Below, piece after piece: positions 63,379 to 64,000 of a stretch of DNA of 64,000 bases (within the stretch, counting starts at the first letter, position 1; every line of letters starts with the position of its first letter). The DNA is from M55B127 sp035269185 (GTDB lineage: Bacteria; Bacillota; Halanaerobiia; Halanaerobiales; M55B127). The notes below the pieces were generated by a model. The model worked only from the letters and a program-made list of their open reading frames with translations, had not been told where the DNA came from and made no database searches. Location of the stretch: contig CAYSHP010000005.1 in NCBI GenBank assembly GCA_964430875.1, positions 11,689-75,688 of the forward strand, written 5' to 3'. A program made the translations under genes and the position numbers.

Positions 63379-63840
63379 ATGAAAACAAAAGAGAAGCAAA
63401 ATATTGTTGAAGAAGTTAGAAAAACAGCTGAAAAATATTTTAGAAAGGGAGATTATTATTGTTCTGAATCTGTCTTAACTACTATCAATGATACACTTGG
63501 GCAAGAATTTAGACCAGAAATTGTTAAATTAGCCTCTGGGTTTCCAATTGGTGTTGGTAAATCAGGTTGTCTATGTGGGGCTGTAAGCGGCGGTGTGATG
63601 GCTTTAGGGTTAGCACATGGCAGAACCAAACCAGGCGCTGAAATGCCCGGTTCTTTCCCTAATAATGCTGCTTTACATGATTATATCATTGAAAAGTATG
63701 GATCTACTTGTTGTAGAGCACTTACTAAAGATTTTGATGATTTTGCTAGTAAAGAAAGAGCTGAACACTGTATTAAAATTACCGGTGAAGTTGCTGCCTG
63801 GGTTATGGAAAACTTCCTAGAAAATGATGTTATAAAGTAG
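63379..63840 (+). CDS. C_GCAxxG_C_C family redox protein
   Basis: A 153-residue soluble protein. The spaced cysteines that define the family are visible: YYCSESVL, GVGKSGCLCGAVSGGVMALGL, the CCRALTKDF pair and the EHCIKI cysteine. The family is often annotated as a putative redox-active protein; its reaction is not known. An upstream GTG lies in the GGAGTGG SD, so the ATG at 63379 is used. A truncated TDT-type gene follows. Confidence 0.9.
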   Translation: MKTKEKQNIVEEVRKTAEKYFRKGDYYCSESVLTTINDTLGQEFRPEIVKLASGFPIGVGKSGCLCGAVSGGVMALGLAHGRTKPGAEMPGSFPNNAALHDYIIEKYGSTCCRALTKDFDDFASKERAEHCIKITGEVAAWVMENFLENDVIK

Positions 63841-63848
63841 GTGGAAAA

Positions 63849-63944
63849 ATGACAAAATTATTAAAAAATGTTCCTCTTCCTATTGCCGGACTAATGTTAG
63901 GCTTGGCTGGTTTGGGTAATTTAATAAGTTCATCAAAAATGTAG
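63849..63944 (+). pseudogene. Truncated TDT/exfoliative-toxin-A/B-type transporter fragment
   Basis: Only 31 codons remain. The peptide MTKLLKNVPLPIAGLMLGL and the following AGLGNLI match the start of TDT-family (tellurite/C4-dicarboxylate) transporters, which are about 300 residues long. The frame then ends SSSKM-stop, and a hairpin of transposon type follows at once. A GGTGGAAAA SD precedes it. It appears interrupted by an insertion at about 63935-63945, though the rest may lie outside the window. Confidence 0.55.
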
Positions 63945-64000
63945 TAAGGAAACTCCATCTAAATCTTGCCTTTGATTTAGGTGGAGAGGAATTGCTACGT
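63942..64000. mobile_element. Edge of an IS200/IS605-like element (hairpin end)
   Basis: CTCCATCTAAATC (63953-63965) pairs with GATTTAGGTGGAG (63974-63986) in a 13-bp stem (one T-G), preceded by GGAAA and followed by AGGAATT with no T-run, so it is not a terminator. Hairpins with the CTCCA...TGGAG form are typical subterminal ends of IS200/IS605 elements. The element continues past the window edge, so its type and size are unknown. Confidence 0.45.

Noticed and set aside
63942..64000. Simple Rho-independent terminator at the right edge
   Set aside because: The hairpin has no following T-run; it follows a truncated gene and has the form of an IS end.
1..64000. tRNA, rRNA and CRISPR arrays
   Set aside because: No cloverleaf-like or repeat-spacer structure was found by reading; a tRNAscan/CRISPR search was not possible here.

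Overview
The window is a strongly AT-rich bacterial chromosome segment. Genes are tightly packed, with strong Shine-Dalgarno (SD) sites (GGAGG/GGTG-type), frequent TTG/GTG starts, and U-tailed hairpin terminators. The gene content suggests an anaerobic, fermentative low-GC lineage with a diderm-type envelope. The evidence is a truncated thiolase, a Mrp/hydrogenase-related ion-pumping complex, a molybdenum hydroxylase, an L,D-transpeptidase paired with a MepK-like peptidase, LolC/E-like permeases and a BcsB-like protein. A Halanaerobiales-like organism fits best, but that is inference. No rRNA, tRNA, CRISPR array or prophage was seen.

Layout. 0-6.5 kb: 3' part of a thiolase, a cold-shock gene with a hairpin leader, a small ACT-like protein, a YcaQ-type DNA glycosylase, a FetAB-type metal exporter and a DUF4914 PEPCK-like protein. 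6.5-6.8 kb: an orphan structured element resembling the right end/omega RNA of IS200/IS605-type (TnpB) transposons. 6.8-12 kb: the murein pair (M15 peptidase with an EF-hand insertion, L,D-transpeptidase), an RMD1-like membrane protein, a zinc-ribbon methyltransferase and a DUF456 protein. 12-28 kb: a long minus-strand block with four ABC exporters, a two-component system, a membrane-anchored hydrolase, a tocopherol-cyclase/CrtC-like protein and a DUF523-DUF1722 protein. 28-34 kb: an M23 peptidase, a small membrane peptide, a DUF134 regulator, an acyltransferase, a GPH sugar symporter, an orphan BMP-type binding lipoprotein and a 23S rRNA uridine methyltransferase. 34-40 kb: a glycosyltransferase-2 homologue with degenerate catalytic motifs beside a SPOR-BcsB-like protein, then a PfkB kinase. 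40-49.8 kb: a three-subunit molybdenum hydroxylase, an MFS transporter, CorA, MscS, a LysM-anchored 5'-nucleotidase, a cupin-like protein and an ArsR regulator. 49.9-60.6 kb: a 13-gene operon. 60.6-64 kb: two FtsX/LolC-like permeases, a C_GCAxxG_C_C protein, and a TDT-type transporter gene cut off after 31 codons next to an IS-like hairpin.

The centrepiece is the 13-gene operon at 49.9-60.6 kb. Its order (MrpE, F, G, MbhD/DUF4040, MrpB, MrpC, MrpD, a second antiporter subunit, NuoH, NuoB, NuoC, NuoD, NuoI) matches the archaeal Mbx/MBS (membrane-bound sulfane reductase) complexes rather than Mbh hydrogenase. The NuoD-like subunit has lost the C-terminal NiFe CxxC. The NuoI-like ferredoxin is fused to a GltD/NfnB/SudA-like FAD-NAD(P)H module. 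The likely role is ferredoxin-dependent NAD(P)H (or sulfur-linked) redox coupled to Na+/H+ transport. A divergent two-cysteine ArsR-family gene faces it across mirror-image promoters, each with a near-identical 19-bp operator-like repeat over its -10 box.
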